The notes: generated by a model from the sequence alone, not told the origin. 64,000 nt of DNA from Wyeomyia smithii (GCF_029784165.1 NC_073695.1:100691306-100755305); one strand, 5' to 3'. Shown: positions 33,519 through 46,059, numbered from the stretch's first letter. Made by a program: numbers and translations.

Positions 33519-34371
33519 CATTCCACTAAGAAATACATCTCCACCGCGCAGCATGAATTCATGCCGAACCGCTCAGTTTGTACTAACTTGCTCGAATTTA
33601 CTTCGATGTGCACTACGTGTGAAGCTTCGTTCCTCTGTTTCGTGGCAATTCACAAATAAATCCGAAATTCCGCAAGGTAGCAATATGGGGCCTTTACTCT
33701 TCGCGCTATTCTTCAATGATGCTATGCTGCGATTGAAGGTTGGCTGTACGTTGGTATATGCTGATGATTTAAAATTGTATCTGGTAGTTCATACAATCGA
33801 CGACTGTCGTCAATTGCAAGATATGCTAAATGTTTTCGTCGACTGGTGCCGTAGGAACTGGCTGGTAATTAGCTTTGGAAAGTGTGAAGTCATGACATTC
33901 CACCGTATTTTGAACCCGATTATATTCGAGTACTGCATTGATGGACTAAAGCTGAGAAGAGTTGACTGTGTTTGCGACCTTGGCATTCTACTTGACGCTA
34001 TGCTCACTTTTCACTTACATCATGCTAGCCTGATATTGAGCGTCGTCGTTAAATCCAGCAAGCTGCATTTGTTGCGAAAATACTGAACGGCGAAATAGAT
34101 TCACCGACTCTCCTGTTCCAGCTAAACTTCCGTGCCTCTCAACGATCTTTACGATCAACTGGCCTACTACACATCGCATTTCATCGTACATCGTTCGGGC
34201 TTAACGAACCTATCACCGTTGCAATTAGGACCTTTTCGATCGTGGAAAAACAATTTGAGTTTGGCGAACCATCCCGCAAGTTTGTGTTTAAGTAGTATGA
34301 ATCAAATATTTTGTAGACTTGACCTTAATCTCTTTTATTTATTAAGACTATTCTCAGATAAATTATACTAA
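33519..34371 (+). pseudogene. CR1-clade (T1/Q-like) LINE ORF2 fragment
   Basis: A first frame (33519-33620) gives STAQHEFMPNRSVCTNLLEFTS, the RT finger segment typical of T1/Q-like elements. A deletion then joins it, in another frame, to IPQGSNMGPLLFALFFNDAM (motif B) and LVYADDLKLYL (motif C, intact YADD). The catalytic motif A region is therefore lost. The frame continues through KCEVMTFHR and VCDLGILLDAMLTF to 34086. After a second deletion a further frame resumes at FRASQRSLRSTGLLHIAFHRTSFG. The 3' end is A/T-rich with aaacaaata units near 34370. No RNase H. Confidence 0.82.
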
Positions 34372-34499
34372 ACAAATAAACAAATAAGTAAAACATCATT
34401 TTAGTCATATATAGGCACTTGTTTCTCGCTGTCTCCTGTGTTGCTATTTGTAAGTGATATAGTGCATTATTTTAATAAACATCTTTAATAACTAAATAA

Positions 34500-34720
34500 A
34501 TGTAAGAGATAAAAATAAACTTTCTTCGACGAACTTGTGTGTTTTATTATAGTTAACAACATTGTAGAACATTGAAAAATTTTAGAAAATCACTATAAAA
34601 AGTTATATTATAAAAATTATTTTAGGGATATTCTTAAGAAAACTTAAAAGATTGTGAACAATCCAACAAGACCATCTTTTTTTCATTTAAATTGGCAGAT
34701 AGAAGTATTTTTCACATTTC
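34500..34720 (+). repeat. Direct repeat, copy 1
   Basis: Matches 35160-35390 in the same orientation: agataaaaataaa, cttcttcgacgaa, aacattgtagaacattgaaaaa and actataaaaagtta. AT-rich, non-coding, diverged. Confidence 0.65.
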
Positions 34721-34869
34721 TCACTTCTAGGTAAACCATCTTTTTAGTCATTTTTAATGTCTATAATGCTATAATTTTTATTTCTATTTCAAGCTGTAAA
34801 TTTGGAGTTGACGATTGAAAAGTGTACTAACTGGGTAAATAAATAATTTTAATTTTACGAAAAATATAG

Positions 34870-34941
34870 TCCAGCAGGTGGGACTCGAACCCACAACTTC
34901 TAATCTCCGGTCAGATGCGTTTCCGATTACACCACCGCAAG
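34870..34941 (-). tRNA. tRNA-like cloverleaf (decayed tRNA or SINE head), anticodon position GGA
   Basis: The minus strand folds as a tRNA: acceptor CTTGCGG/CTGCTGG (one T-T mismatch, two wobbles), D stem GTGT/ACGC with box A TGGTGTAATCGG, anticodon stem TCTGA/TTAGA (one wobble), a perfect T arm GTGGG-TTCGAGT-CCCAC with box B, and discriminator A. The anticodon loop CCGGAGA puts GGA (Ser) at 34-36 but has C33 in place of the near-invariant U33, and the variable arm is short where serine tRNAs have a long one. It is therefore more likely a pseudogene or a tRNA-derived repeat than a working tRNA. No TTTT terminator follows directly. Confidence 0.5.
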
Positions 34942-35159
34942 AGGTATAACTAGGCAACGCTAAATGGCTATTTTGTATCCCTTGTACACTTTTCGCACGT
35001 CATTATTTGCTCACCAGAAAATATTGTTTGGTGGTTGGCTGTTGTTTTCATAACTCTCACGTCACAGTGGGGGCATTACAACTCCAAAATCATTATTTTT
35101 TGAGTAAAAAGTAATTAATGTAAATTAGCGCATTATTCTAGAAAAAATCATCAACAACC

Positions 35160-35390
35160 AAAAGAAGTGAAATAAAAATAAATCTTCTTCGAAGAAATTG
35201 TTTGTTTCGTTGTGACAAACAATATTGTAGAAGATTGAAAAAACGTGGAAAACCCTCATAAAAAGTTAAATTGAAAAAAAAGGATTTTTAGGAGTAATCT
35301 ATGGAAAACTCCACGAAAGTCCATTTATATAGATAGATAGAAGTATGATGTCTTCAACAAAGTTGTTTCTTTTAGTATTTGCTACAACTT
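35160..35390 (+). repeat. Direct repeat, copy 2
   Basis: Second copy of the repeat at 34500-34720: aaataaaaataaatcttcttcg, aacaatattgtagaagattg and ctcataaaaagttaaattg match with scattered changes. It runs up to the left arm of the long inverted repeat. Confidence 0.65.
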
Positions 35391-35924
35391 TGCTGAACAA
35401 AGTGGATTTTTATATTCCAAAATGAGAAAAGTACAGTTCGTTGTCACTGTTAAGTGGATTAGACAAGGAATTGAAACTTCCATAACATGAGAATAAATAT
35501 TGGAACAACTTTTCGCTCATTTCAAGATGGCTTGACAAAGTATTTTTTTTTTAATTCTTTTAGCACCAATATTTAGTGGTTAATTTGTGGTTTCGAAATC
35601 CAATTTGTGGTAATTTGTGGTTGAGTAATTTCTGAGAAATTTTCAGAAAATTGAGTCAAGCCATCTCTGAAAATGATTTCGCTTCAAATGAATCGGACAA
35701 CGATGATATATACATCAATCGAAAGCTCTTGGTTCACGAAAATGTAGTTTTTGTAGGCATAGTTCATATTAAAATAAGTAAAAAACTATTATTTAAATTT
35801 TTGAATATTGTTTACCTCTTGTTGTCTACACCGACCGTACGCGGCGTTGGATGAGCATAGTACTGGCACCTGCCGATGTTAGGGCTAGTGGGTTATCTAG
35901 AACATAACGACAGTCGTTCATATA

Positions 35925-36262
35925 CACTAAGGTCGTTTTTTACGCGGGGGATGCGTTTCAAATTTGTATGGGTCCACGTAAAAAACGACTTTTTTGAGTT
36001 GCAAATATAACAAAGTAAACCGTCCTAAAACGTTAAAACCTCGTTTGAATATGATAGTGGCCAATCTAGAGACCAAAATTCAGTATTTTAAATTTTGAGT
36101 ATTTACACCAACAATTGTGATTTTTTTTTAAAACTGATATATGATCACTCGTGGCCTAAAACGGAAAACGTGATTGAAATGAGGTCGATATCTTGTACCG
36201 TTTTTGAGTAATGGAGGAAAGCAACCCGCGTGAAAAAAACCGCATAAAAATCGACCTTACTG
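35925..36262. mobile_element. pogo-like MITE, CACTAAGGTCG ends, copy 2
   Basis: Ends CACTAAGGTCGTTTTTTACG and, complemented, CAGTAAGGTCGATTTTTATG lie inside TA (35923-35924, 36263-36264). The 20 bp after the left end, with cgcgggggatgcg, match the complemented right end of the copy at 12926-13264. The interior here is ordinary unique-looking sequence without the minisatellite. Confidence 0.88.
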
Positions 36263-36429
36263 TATACGACATACAGTTGTCGCTGCCGTTGAAAGCTTTT
36301 TTGTTTTATTATTCAGGGGATAGTTGTAGTAGCATATTCCTGAGACGAGAAAATATCGAATTTAAATTCTAGTCAGGACTCACACCTTTGGGCATTTACC
36401 ATGCGTTTCAACCGTTCCCTACAGTTCTG

Positions 36430-36540
36430 AAGCAGGTATTAGACGAAGCAAATATTTGCTATTTTTCAATACAGATTTATTTTGTGCAAATAAAAATCGT
36501 ACCAAAAATAGCAAATATTTGCGTCGTCTAATACCTGCTT
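36430..36540. mobile_element. 111-bp near-perfect hairpin (mini-MITE or small-RNA-like)
   Basis: Arms of 37 bp at 36430-36466 and 36504-36540 are complementary at 36 of 37 positions: outer aagcaggtattagacga, inner caaatatttgctattttt, with a 37-bp loop. The structure is too regular for chance. It could be a minimal palindromic transposon or the source of a double-stranded RNA precursor. No clear target duplication flanks it (tctg at the left, aagg at the right). Confidence 0.85.
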
Positions 36541-37805
36541 AAGGCCCATTCCCGATCTTCAGGCATCATTCCGGTTTCTGAAATACCCAACAGTCGAATA
36601 CAGTTGCGTAGTTGGTTACCAAAATATTATTATATTTATCGAAACAAAAAATTGTTCTTTATTATTATCAGGCTGTAAATTATTCCAAGCGTTAAAACGT
36701 ATGTGCTACTAGAGTTTAACATATAATAGATTTTGTATGAGAAAGATCAGATCACACCCCTAGGTGTATTAATTTAGGTTTTTTTTTTAAACAATCGGTT
36801 AACGGCAAAACTACATTTCCGGAAATGATTTGACCGAAGATCGAGAAAATTACGCTCGCATATCTACGTAAAACTTCACTTATTTTGAGGAAATTTACGT
36901 AAAACACACGGAGGCAAATCTGCACATATAGTATCCCTGCTGTTTACCTACTGTTTCACCTAGAAGTACTTAGAGGAAGAGATTCGCGGTGAAAAAAATC
37001 GATCGCCAATTCGGCAACTGGGTTTCATATGTCAGAGGTGCCAGATCTATTCTCAAAGCGCAATGTTGACTAACATTCGACTTGTATAATCGGTGGTGAC
37101 GGTGAAAGTCCTTAAGAATAGTGAAGTGCTTCGCAAAAACTGTAAAGGTGATATATTTCATGCCTATGTTTAATTTTATACACCTTCACTTATTTTGTTA
37201 CCTGTACACAAGGTTTGTTGAACTCCGGGTAAAAATCGCTCATTCATTGGCAATAGAACAAAAAATCGTATAGAAATGAACACGTTCTTTTTTGTACCTG
37301 ATTGCAATACCTCTCAATGTGGTGTTACCTTTCTTGTTCGTTTAGCTCCAATTTTGACGGTTCGTTTGGCTCACCGCATATCTCTCCCTCTGAGTATCTC
37401 TAGTTTCACCATACTCATCGCTACATGAAAGCTTTCTGAGAAAAAATCATCTTGATGGTCTACCAGCGCCGCGTACGGTCGGTGTTGACAACAAGAGGTA
37501 AACAATGTTCAAAAATTTAAATAATAGTTTTTCAATCATTTTATTATGAAGTATGCCTACAAAAACTACATTTTCGTGAACCACAAATTAAGAGCTTTCG
37601 ATTGATGTATATATCATCGTTGTCCGATTCATTTGAAGCGAAATCATTTTCAGAGATGGCTTGACTCAATTTTCTGAAAATTTCTCAGAAATTACTCAAC
37701 CACAAATTACCACAAATTGGATTTCGAAACCACAAATTAACCACTAAATATTGGTGCTAAAATAATTAAAAAAAAAAATACTTTGTCAAGCCATCTTGAA
37801 ATGAG

Positions 37806-40800
37806 CCAACTTTTTTGAAGACGTTACGGCTCTAAAATCAATGTTTTTGGGGCAAAATAATTTCGATCACGTTTCTGCAGGTTTGGAAACAATGCCACGG
37901 TCTCTAAACAAAACGAGCCTTATCATCCCTTACCTGCCTCTTTGACTGTTGTCGTTATTGGTCACAATGCACAATTGTCCAGAAAACGAATTTAAGGGGA
38001 AATAGGGATCTAAAGCTTGATAGCAGTATTCCATAGAAAACTTTTCTTATGCAAAGTTGTTATGTATGGTGGAGCACTTATTCAAAAATTATCAAAAATT
38101 AGGAAAAACTCAAATTTCGATGAAATCAAATAGATATCTGACTTTTTATCTTTGTTGATAGAAAAAAAAATTGTTCTAAAATGTTGCAGCCTCGTTAGCT
38201 TAAGGCAACTTTGTAGAAAGAAGTTTTTTGTTCTAATTTTTTTATTTCAATTTTCACATCAAAACTTTCTTTGAACGATTTTTAGGGTTTTTTGAGACAA
38301 ACAATTTGCAATGCTGATATCGTAAGTATCTCAATTCTACCCCAAGTTATTGATGTTTATCATCCAAAATATGCCTTCTTCATTTGTAAGTCGTTATTTT
38401 TAGGGTAAAAAAAATTCTCTTGGTCTCAATTTTTTAAATAACCCTCCGCTGACCCCCACGCCAAAGAGCTCGCACTAGGAGCCCCCTGGTAATGGACACT
38501 TATTAACATTACTAATATTACTAAAACACACGGAAAATGAAAACTATACATATATAGATATCTCTAAAAATTCGTTTGAATAATTGACTAAATTCAAGTT
38601 GAAAACGTGAAACATGAGAAATTATAATAATTTTACATTTTTTGTGCTTGAAAGTACACAGGCTCGGTGTTTTTTCTTTAACCATAAAAAACGACCTAAT
38701 TCGAAGTATATAATTTTCAAATGTTCATAACTTTTGAATCATCTAAATGGAATGATACTAATATCACAGACTAACAAGATATCATGCCTATATACCGCAT
38801 TCCCTTTTTTGGGGGTATGGAAATCCAAAATATTTACCAGCGTTAGGATTTCAAACGGAGGACAGTATCTGTGGAGTCAAAAAAAAAAGAACGAACAGAT
38901 GATTGACAGAGGTAGTGATGTAAACTAGATGATTAATAGCGAGTTTCTAGATTCTATAAGCTTATGTTCGTTAATAAAAACACGGGTGACGGGTGTAGTT
39001 TCGTTGTATGAGAGCAAATAAATCAAGAATCGCATCTGTTTTTTACTTTAGTCAGTGACATTTTCTAAATTGAATGAACTTGTTATGAATATCGTTTCTG
39101 TTCATCCTGAAAATTACAACATTTGTCACCATAAACTTTTAGAACTAATTGTGTATTAATCTCTCTGCAGTTCATAATATTTTTGAGAATGTCTTTTTTC
39201 CTCACCACCTCAAAATTCTACCTGCCTGCTTGCTTTATTCTGTTGTGCGTATGCTTTGCAATTCTGGCTTTCCTGTGTCCTCCTTATTGAATATGCTGCC
39301 GATCATAGAGGCCTACCTTTTACGATTCTATCTTCCGTGATTTTACCCTCTGTGACTAAAGACTATGGATTTTCCTCCTAAACTACTGTGCGGGATGCGA
39401 CGTATGATGATCTACGCCATCAACAGTACCTCTGTCGTACACCGATTAGACAACTTACGTTCCGTCCTCGGATACTTTGATGATTTTTTATGACTAAAAT
39501 AGTGTGTTGTTTCACAGATCACCAAACCCACAGATGCTAAAACAATGATTACTTTGTAGATTTGATTCATTTGCGGTTAAAATTGGCGCTACGACACGGT
39601 GTGCTCCAATGCAATCGTTTGTCGCAGTTTTGTGGTTATGCTGTTGGTGGTGACTGTTGCTAGGAGTATTCTCAATTCAATTCATTCTGTTGAGGTGTGT
39701 CTACATACAAACTTTGTCTTTCACGGCTGCTGTCAGTTCTCGATTGATTTGCAAGACAACCTAGCAATCTAAGTCATTGTGTGATTGGTATCACTTAGTC
39801 CTAAAATCAGCTATTCTGTTGAGCGAAGTTTAAGAAAATCATTTTGATAAAATTTGGGTACTTCATCAAGCATTTTCACGTGCTCATCACCTCGCAAATT
39901 ACACGCTTAATTTTGCATTAACCGACTAACTTGAAACTGTGAGCCGGTTAGTATCGTAATTTTCCCCTGCTAGCGGAAGTATATTAAACAGCACATTCAA
40001 CGCCGTTATGGCCTTTTAATCCAACCAATTATTTCCGCTGCTCTGCATGATCCGTAATTGTCTGATGTGGTTCAGTGCGGAAGCAACGAACACTGAATAA
40101 CATTAGTGTGCGAATATTCATCGCAACCGTCCCAGCACTGCACTGGGAAAAACGAAAAAGCTTCTGAGTGAGTGCAAATCGTGTCGAGTGCTTCCTGTTA
40201 CCACTGTCGAGCTGCACTAACTGTGACGCTGTGTCCCTCCCACCGTAGATAAAAATGGGGAAAAAGTTTCTACCAGCGGCATCCGGAAGATGCTAATTTG
40301 ATTAGTTTTTTCGTAGTCCTGTGTGTGGGGGAAAGCCTTCAAAGGGGTTAAAAGCACGGGATTGACAATTTTAATGACAGTTCCATTTTATGAATAAGGT
40401 GTAAAATTGAGGGTTAGGATATGGTACTCTATATTTTTCTATTTTCATTGCGAATTGGTTAGATGAAATTATCCGTAAATACACATATATAGAGTGTGCA
40501 AATTGACTTCTTAGAACATTTCCTCCCTGTGGTGCTCTCCCTGAATATGACAGGATGCGCTGTGGAATGCCCAGAGGACTTGCTATTAATAAGTGCAAAG
40601 TGGGTTGAACATTATAATTGATTCAAACAGGCGATGTTGTCTTCGCATTCGAGCATGCCGTTGTGATGTGATCTAATTGTCTTATGCAAATGGTATTATT
40701 TTAAAGCTTCCTGTGAGGTAAATTCTGGATAACATTGGCTTGGAATATTTGACATGGGATTCATAAGATCATAAAAACAATAGTAAGCGTCTTTGATGGA

Positions 40801-42004
40801 TGTAGACACAGGTATGATGTCTAATCATGATACACTTTGTAATAATGATTGTATATTCCCATTCTCTACCAGAATAAGTAAAGCTTCAATCTTGATCTCA
40901 AATCTTGAGGGAGGGGAATATAACTTGCAGCTTCAACACCTATTTAGTTGTAGTACTAGACCTTACACAATTGCTTGCTGACTTCGTTTCATTAATTTCT
41001 ACAAGTTAAATGGCTTTATTTAAAATGAGCGTTGTGGCATATGTCACACCCTAGGCACGCCAGTGAAACTGTGGTCACAATTCCGCCTGCCCGGGCAGGG
41101 TAGCAGTTTGCAACTTTTCTGTGCTTCAGACCGACAACGTTGGAATGTTTGAACGGAATGAACACATGGTTAATCTGCATAACAAATGTTACGGCGCGCA
41201 GATATAATTCTCCAGGACAGAAATGCGGAGCGGTTGCACTACATGGTATGGTGGAACACATTTTACTGTGTTTCTCCTTGTTCGGGGCAAGAATACTTGC
41301 TCTGGATGAAAGCTACTAACGTTAGTAGTTGCATTTAGATGTAAAACGTTTGTAGGAGTATATCTTTTTCGGCTGTGCAATAGAACGTTGCGTTGGTAGT
41401 TTTCAGTTTTAGGTCAAGTTTAATTTAATACGAAGTGGAAATTGGGTGAATTTGTGTTGTTTTTTCAACGCATGAAAATGAAAAGTATCTATCGATTAAG
41501 ACCCTTTCAACTAATGTTACTCAATTTGATAAGTATGCAATTCTTAGCGTTCTAATTTTAATAATAATAATATTACTGTTAGCGAAGAAACCGTTGAACT
41601 ATCCACCCTGGTTGATAATGATCCCGAAGGGCGCTTGACAACCGTCAGAGCGGTGCCTCAAAAGATAACGATCTGCAGCGGAATATGATCTGTCAGGTGA
41701 TCAGGGAGATCGGTCTTTCTTTCTAAGTCCCGAGGCGATAGCAGCAAGACGTGTTCTAATTCGTAGCAAGTGAAAGTATTTGGAAGCGGATTGTTAAAAG
41801 TAGTAATAGTAGTAGTTAATTAATGTCAGTGAAGTTAGGTAGGAGTTATTCAATAAAAGGTAATATTTGTATACTATTTGTAGGTAAAATAAAAAATCAA
41901 TAGAGAATAATCTCTACTTCAGCTTAACCTAAAACAACACACATGTGACGCACGTTAAACCGTGCCCAGCTGCCAGGAAATAGATTATAAACTGTATGTA
42001 AGCT
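37806..42004. other. About 4.2 kb without recognised genes or intact elements
   Basis: The largest apparently unique block in the window. It contains short ORFs only (all under 85 codons, none with recognisable motifs). The segment 39900-40260 is GC-richer, without convincing splice sites. Blocks around 38160-38280 resemble the AT-rich low-complexity sequence seen elsewhere, but I could not define a repeat. Confidence 0.45.
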
Positions 42005-42008
42005 TTAA

Positions 42009-42750
42009 GGGGTTATATACCTTTTTAGTTTTCAAAAAACCGAAAAATTTTTTATTGTATTATCCTCAAATACAACATCTTGAAAACATTTTCACAAATT
42101 TTCATAAAGATCTGAGCAATAGGAAGAAAGTTAGAGCGATTTGCAGCGCGCCTCGCCACGGCCGCATAAGCTAAACTTGAAACTTTACACGCGATTATCT
42201 CGGAATAGTGTTTTCCGAAAAATGACTTTGCCGTGATCCTGATTGCGGGAAAACTACTGAACCGATTTCCTTCCTCTTTTTTTTTAAATTTTCGTTATTA
42301 AGTTCGCCGGTCCTTGAACGATCGCTTTTTGAAACATACAGTTACATTTTGCCTCAAAAAAATTTTTAATGCAATTTTTAGCGCTCATAACGTGCATTTT
42401 TTTGGGAAAAACGTTCCCATTTGCACTGAAAACAAAATACTCATAAAAGCGATCGTTCAAGGACCCGCCACACTTCTAAACTAATGAAATAATATGAGTT
42501 TTTTGTTTTCGGTTGACCCGCTGAGTCTCTATCAGGGTCACCGCAAGCCTCTGCAAAAAAATAGCGTTTCGGAGAAACGGCCATTACTCCAGTAATAATT
42601 GGTATATCTCAAAATCAAACGTATTTTTTTGTTGTTGGTAAACTGTACTTTCAGAAAATTACCCCTTTGATGCAATGAAAATGGTGCTATGCACTTAAAA
42701 ATAGATTCAAACTTCCCTCATTTTTCTCGACCAAGAAGGTATATAACCCC
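42009..42750. mobile_element. TTAA-targeted MITE, GGGGTTATATACC ends
   Basis: A 742-bp element with ends ggggttatatacctt on both strands, directly inside TTAA (42005-42008, 42751-42754). TTAA targeting is the signature of piggyBac-type transposases. The interior has an inverted pair, ggtccttgaacgatcgctttt near 42311 and its complement near 42447. It is related at its ends to 59504-60721 (GGGGTAATATCTACC). Non-coding. Confidence 0.88.
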
Positions 42751-42754
42751 TTAA

Positions 42755-43587
42755 AACTATAACTAAATGTATAATGCTCATCAAGATGAATTTTAGATTT
42801 GAAGCACTCACACACAATAAAAGCTGTCTAACTCAGTGACCTTTTTTTTGGCTCCACTGACAATTACTTTGTGCGTTTTCAATCTCGTTGTTTCAGTTTT
42901 TATTCCTTCCCAAGAATTTTAAGGTCCGCGTCAATATCTGCAACAATTTGTACAAATTTGGTATTTTTAAACACAAATCAAAATGATGAACAGGGCTATA
43001 ATACAATAACTTAAAATTTGTTCAATTTAAATTTACTGGATTAAAATCCCTTAGAAGAGCTGAAAAACTAACTTCGGCAAAACATTTCTGATTTCTTAAG
43101 ATACATACGAAACTCAGACAGAGATATGCTAGATTTAAGCGAGATTCAACATCTTTTATAATATATAAAAAAATTGGCACTTGAAAAGATATAAGGCACA
43201 AATATTTTAACAAACACTATTGTGTAAAAAGTCATACAAGTAGATTTTTTGTTTTCTGTCAATCATTCTGAAATGAAAATCAAAGTTTATCTCACACTGT
43301 ATTGATTTAAAGCAGTCTCCTCATCAGTGGTCTAAAATGTAGTCTTTTCAAATTTTTCCTCGTGGTGGAAAAGGTGGCACAGAGAATTAACTTTTTGCAT
43401 TTATTCAAAGGAAGGATTGGACATGAGAAAACAAAAACGAATAAAAAGACAACCCAAACGGCATGCACGATTTCGGCCTGTCTTTTACCTGTAACACACA
43501 ATACAAAAAAATTGATGGATGAAAAAGTCTTTGGATTATAATCATGCATCTGTCGAAAAAAAATTATCAAAAAAAATATTTGTTTAA
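42755..43587. other. No recognised feature
   Basis: AT-rich DNA with short ORFs only; no motif recognised. Confidence 0.5.
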
Positions 43588-45690
43588 CACTGGTCGACAA
43601 AAAAATGGTTGCCCCAGAGCCCAAACTGGAAAAATATGAAGGATTGAAGCTTTCTAACCATTTGTGTGATTTTGGATGCCCCTAGCGAGCTCGAAAGTGC
43701 GTCCAAAGTTCGCAGAATAATTGCTCGCTGAGTTCGTTTGCTTACGAGAAAACTTCAGTTAAGTCTCTGGGGCACTTCCGATTTGGCTAGGAGCACCAAA
43801 ATTCATATGAACGGTCTTTCTTTTTTCTCCTGTTTAAGCTCGCCCACCACGCCTACGCTAATGAATTGAATCAATATTGATACATGCCCGGTACACGAAA
43901 ACCTCTATAACCTCTACAACGAATTTTCATTGTGAAACAATTTCGAAATAATATACGATGATATAAACGCTAGGAAAAGAAATCATTTAAGAAAGTATGG
44001 CCTATTAAAAAAACCTCCTGAAAAAATTATAGAGCAAAATCACGCCAAATGATCTAGAAATAGGCAAAAAAATTCTTCGACCATTTCTGATTTGAATAAA
44101 ACTTTGCACATGTGTTAGGCTTAGCTAATTAGGTATTTTGCACAAACGAGGGAGTTTTTTACACCCAGGAGTTATTTTCTAAATGAGTATATGCATTTTG
44201 GCATAGGTTTTATTCAAATGTTGGAGCTCAGAAACCGTTGATTCTATAGAAAAACTGTTTGAAAATGGATTGCAGGGAACTAAAAATGCTTCGTAAAAAA
44301 TAAAGGTTTTTTGAAAAAAAAAAATCTACGTTTTTGAAATAAAAATGTGCCAATGATTCACAACATGTAACATTTCAAGTTGAAAAGACTGTAACAATCA
44401 AATTCGTAAAAGCATCCGAATAAAAGTTATTTTGAATTTAAGCTGAGAAAATTGAATAAATAAAACTAAACTATACATTAAATCGAAAATGGATTAAATA
44501 TTTCCCTCAAACTAATTTCCTGTTGACTGTATTCTTTTGGTAGTAGCAAAGCAAAACCTACATTCCAATTCGGAACTCGACCTTCTGTGTATAATAACAG
44601 ACTTTGCAGCCAATTGTTAAATGTACAGGACAATTTCGGGGCTAGCGCTACGATCCTACTAACACTAACAGTCTCTCCCGAGCCGAGACTCGAACCTATG
44701 ACGACTTGCTTGCTAGGCCAGCATCGTACCTCGAGACCAGCTGGGAGGGTTCTCTTGGTAGTAAATTATCTAAAAGCATACGATTTTCGTGAGTTATTCG
44801 TGGTTCTTCTGCAACAAACAGAAATTTATTGATAACTACGGTCAATATACCACAATTCATTGTTTAATAGCAAGAACATTGGATGAATAATTCAGAAATT
44901 ATTTTCGCCCTTTGAATCATTCAATTCTTGCAAACTATTCTCCGTGAATGTGAACATAACCATAATTTCTGAGTTTTTTATCCCACTTAACTTAACTTTC
45001 AAGTGAAAAATTGTTTTTTATTTCTCCATCCAGGTAAGAAGTTTTAAAATTATGTAAAGATTAAAAAAAAATGAGAAAAAATTCTGCCATTTCTGGATTT
45101 AATGTATAATTCAATGTTTATTTTTAAATTTTTTCAATTTAAAACCATAATAACTTGAAAACGAATGGATATAATTATTCTGAAAAAAAAAACTCAAACA
45201 TCAATAAAATAAATGTTTTTCATGTCTCCACCTTGGACTTTTTACCAAAAGTTTTGTTATAACTTCAGGTTTATTTAAAAACAAGATCAAAGAAAAAAAT
45301 TAACCGTTTTTTGTAAATCAAAAATTAGTGTTCATTTAAAAATTTTCTCACTGGGAACGATTCTTTTTCCGGCGTGTATATTTTTTACAAGGTTACATTT
45401 ATTCCCTGAAATTCTTCCTCAAACAGTTTTCCATAGAATCAAAGGTTTCTGAGCTTTGATGCTTTGAATTTTTTGAATGCATACGCCCTTTTAAAAAAAT
45501 TAGTGTTGAGTCTAAAAAACTCCTCCATCTGTGAAAAATACGTAGTTTGCTAAATATGTGTCAATTGAATTTTGGCATGGAAACGCTCTATAGCTTTAAA
45601 CCCTTTCGTAAATAGAGTCCCTATCTAATCTTCGCTAGGGACACCAAAATTTACAGAAATGCACAGCGACCTAAAATCACAAAATCGTGA
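43588..45690. mobile_element. Decayed large foldback element related to 4009-4317
   Basis: The left end, cactggtcgacaaaa, and the block gatgcccctagcga match the 4009-4317 family. Inner segments 44080-44300 and the complement of 45375-45560 match: gggagttttttaca, gtatatgcatt, gagctcagaaacc, ttgattctat. The right terminus is not preserved before the next element begins at 45714. The SINE at 44546-44751 lies in the core. Similar fragments (ggctggaaacgctcat) occur near 63870. The element boundaries are approximate. Confidence 0.55.
44546..44751 (-). mobile_element. tRNA-Val(AAC)-derived SINE, copy 2, with target duplication
   Basis: Second copy of the SINE at 1982-2200, same strand and structure: box A, anticodon arm (here with a C-to-T change on the plus-strand side of the stem), box B GGTTCGAGTC, and TTTGC tail units (plus-strand gcaaagcaaa at 44546-44555). 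A 12-bp duplication with one mismatch flanks it: cttttggtagta (44534-44545) and ctcttggtagta (44752-44763). This fixes both ends and shows it moved by retroposition. Confidence 0.92.
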
Positions 45691-46059
45691 CTGTTTTAGA
45701 TTTGACTGTGAAATACAGGTCGGACTCGATTATATATAGTCTCCGATTTTTTTCACTATATATAATCGAATTTTATATATAATCAAATCACAAAAAAAAA
45801 TTTTTTTTCATTTATTTTACATAAATGATTCGTCGTTTTCGAATAAATAAGAAGAATTTCATCCCCATGAAAGTCAAAAAACACATTTCTCTCAAAAAAT
45901 ATATAACTTGTAGTTATTCTTAATGTAATTGCAGTCAAATGCAAAGAAAAATTTTGATCAGTGTATATTGGTTAGTCAACTCGTTTGTATTTTGTTTCTC
46001 AAATTTTTAAAAAATTAAATTTTTAAATTTTTTTAAATTGTTTTTCAATATTTTTTTTT

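Larger units (their letters stand above)
35515..37805. repeat. Long inverted repeat (arms about 340 bp) around a 1.6-kb core
   Basis: The left arm 35515-35850 and right arm 37463-37805 are near-identical complements. Outer blocks are gctcatttcaagatggcttg and gtaatttgtggtt; inner blocks are cgcttcaaatgaatcgg, tattgtttacctcttg and caccgaccgtacgcggcg. The core holds a pogo-like MITE (35925-36262) and a small hairpin element (36430-36540), both evidently later insertions. No ORF of interest is in the arms; the 67-codon ORF at 35651-35854 lies in the repeat. It could be a foldback transposon or an inverted duplication. No target duplication was recognised. Confidence 0.88.

Noticed and set aside
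44587..44832. 81-codon ORF over the second SINE
   Set aside because: It reads antisense through the SINE and its flank.
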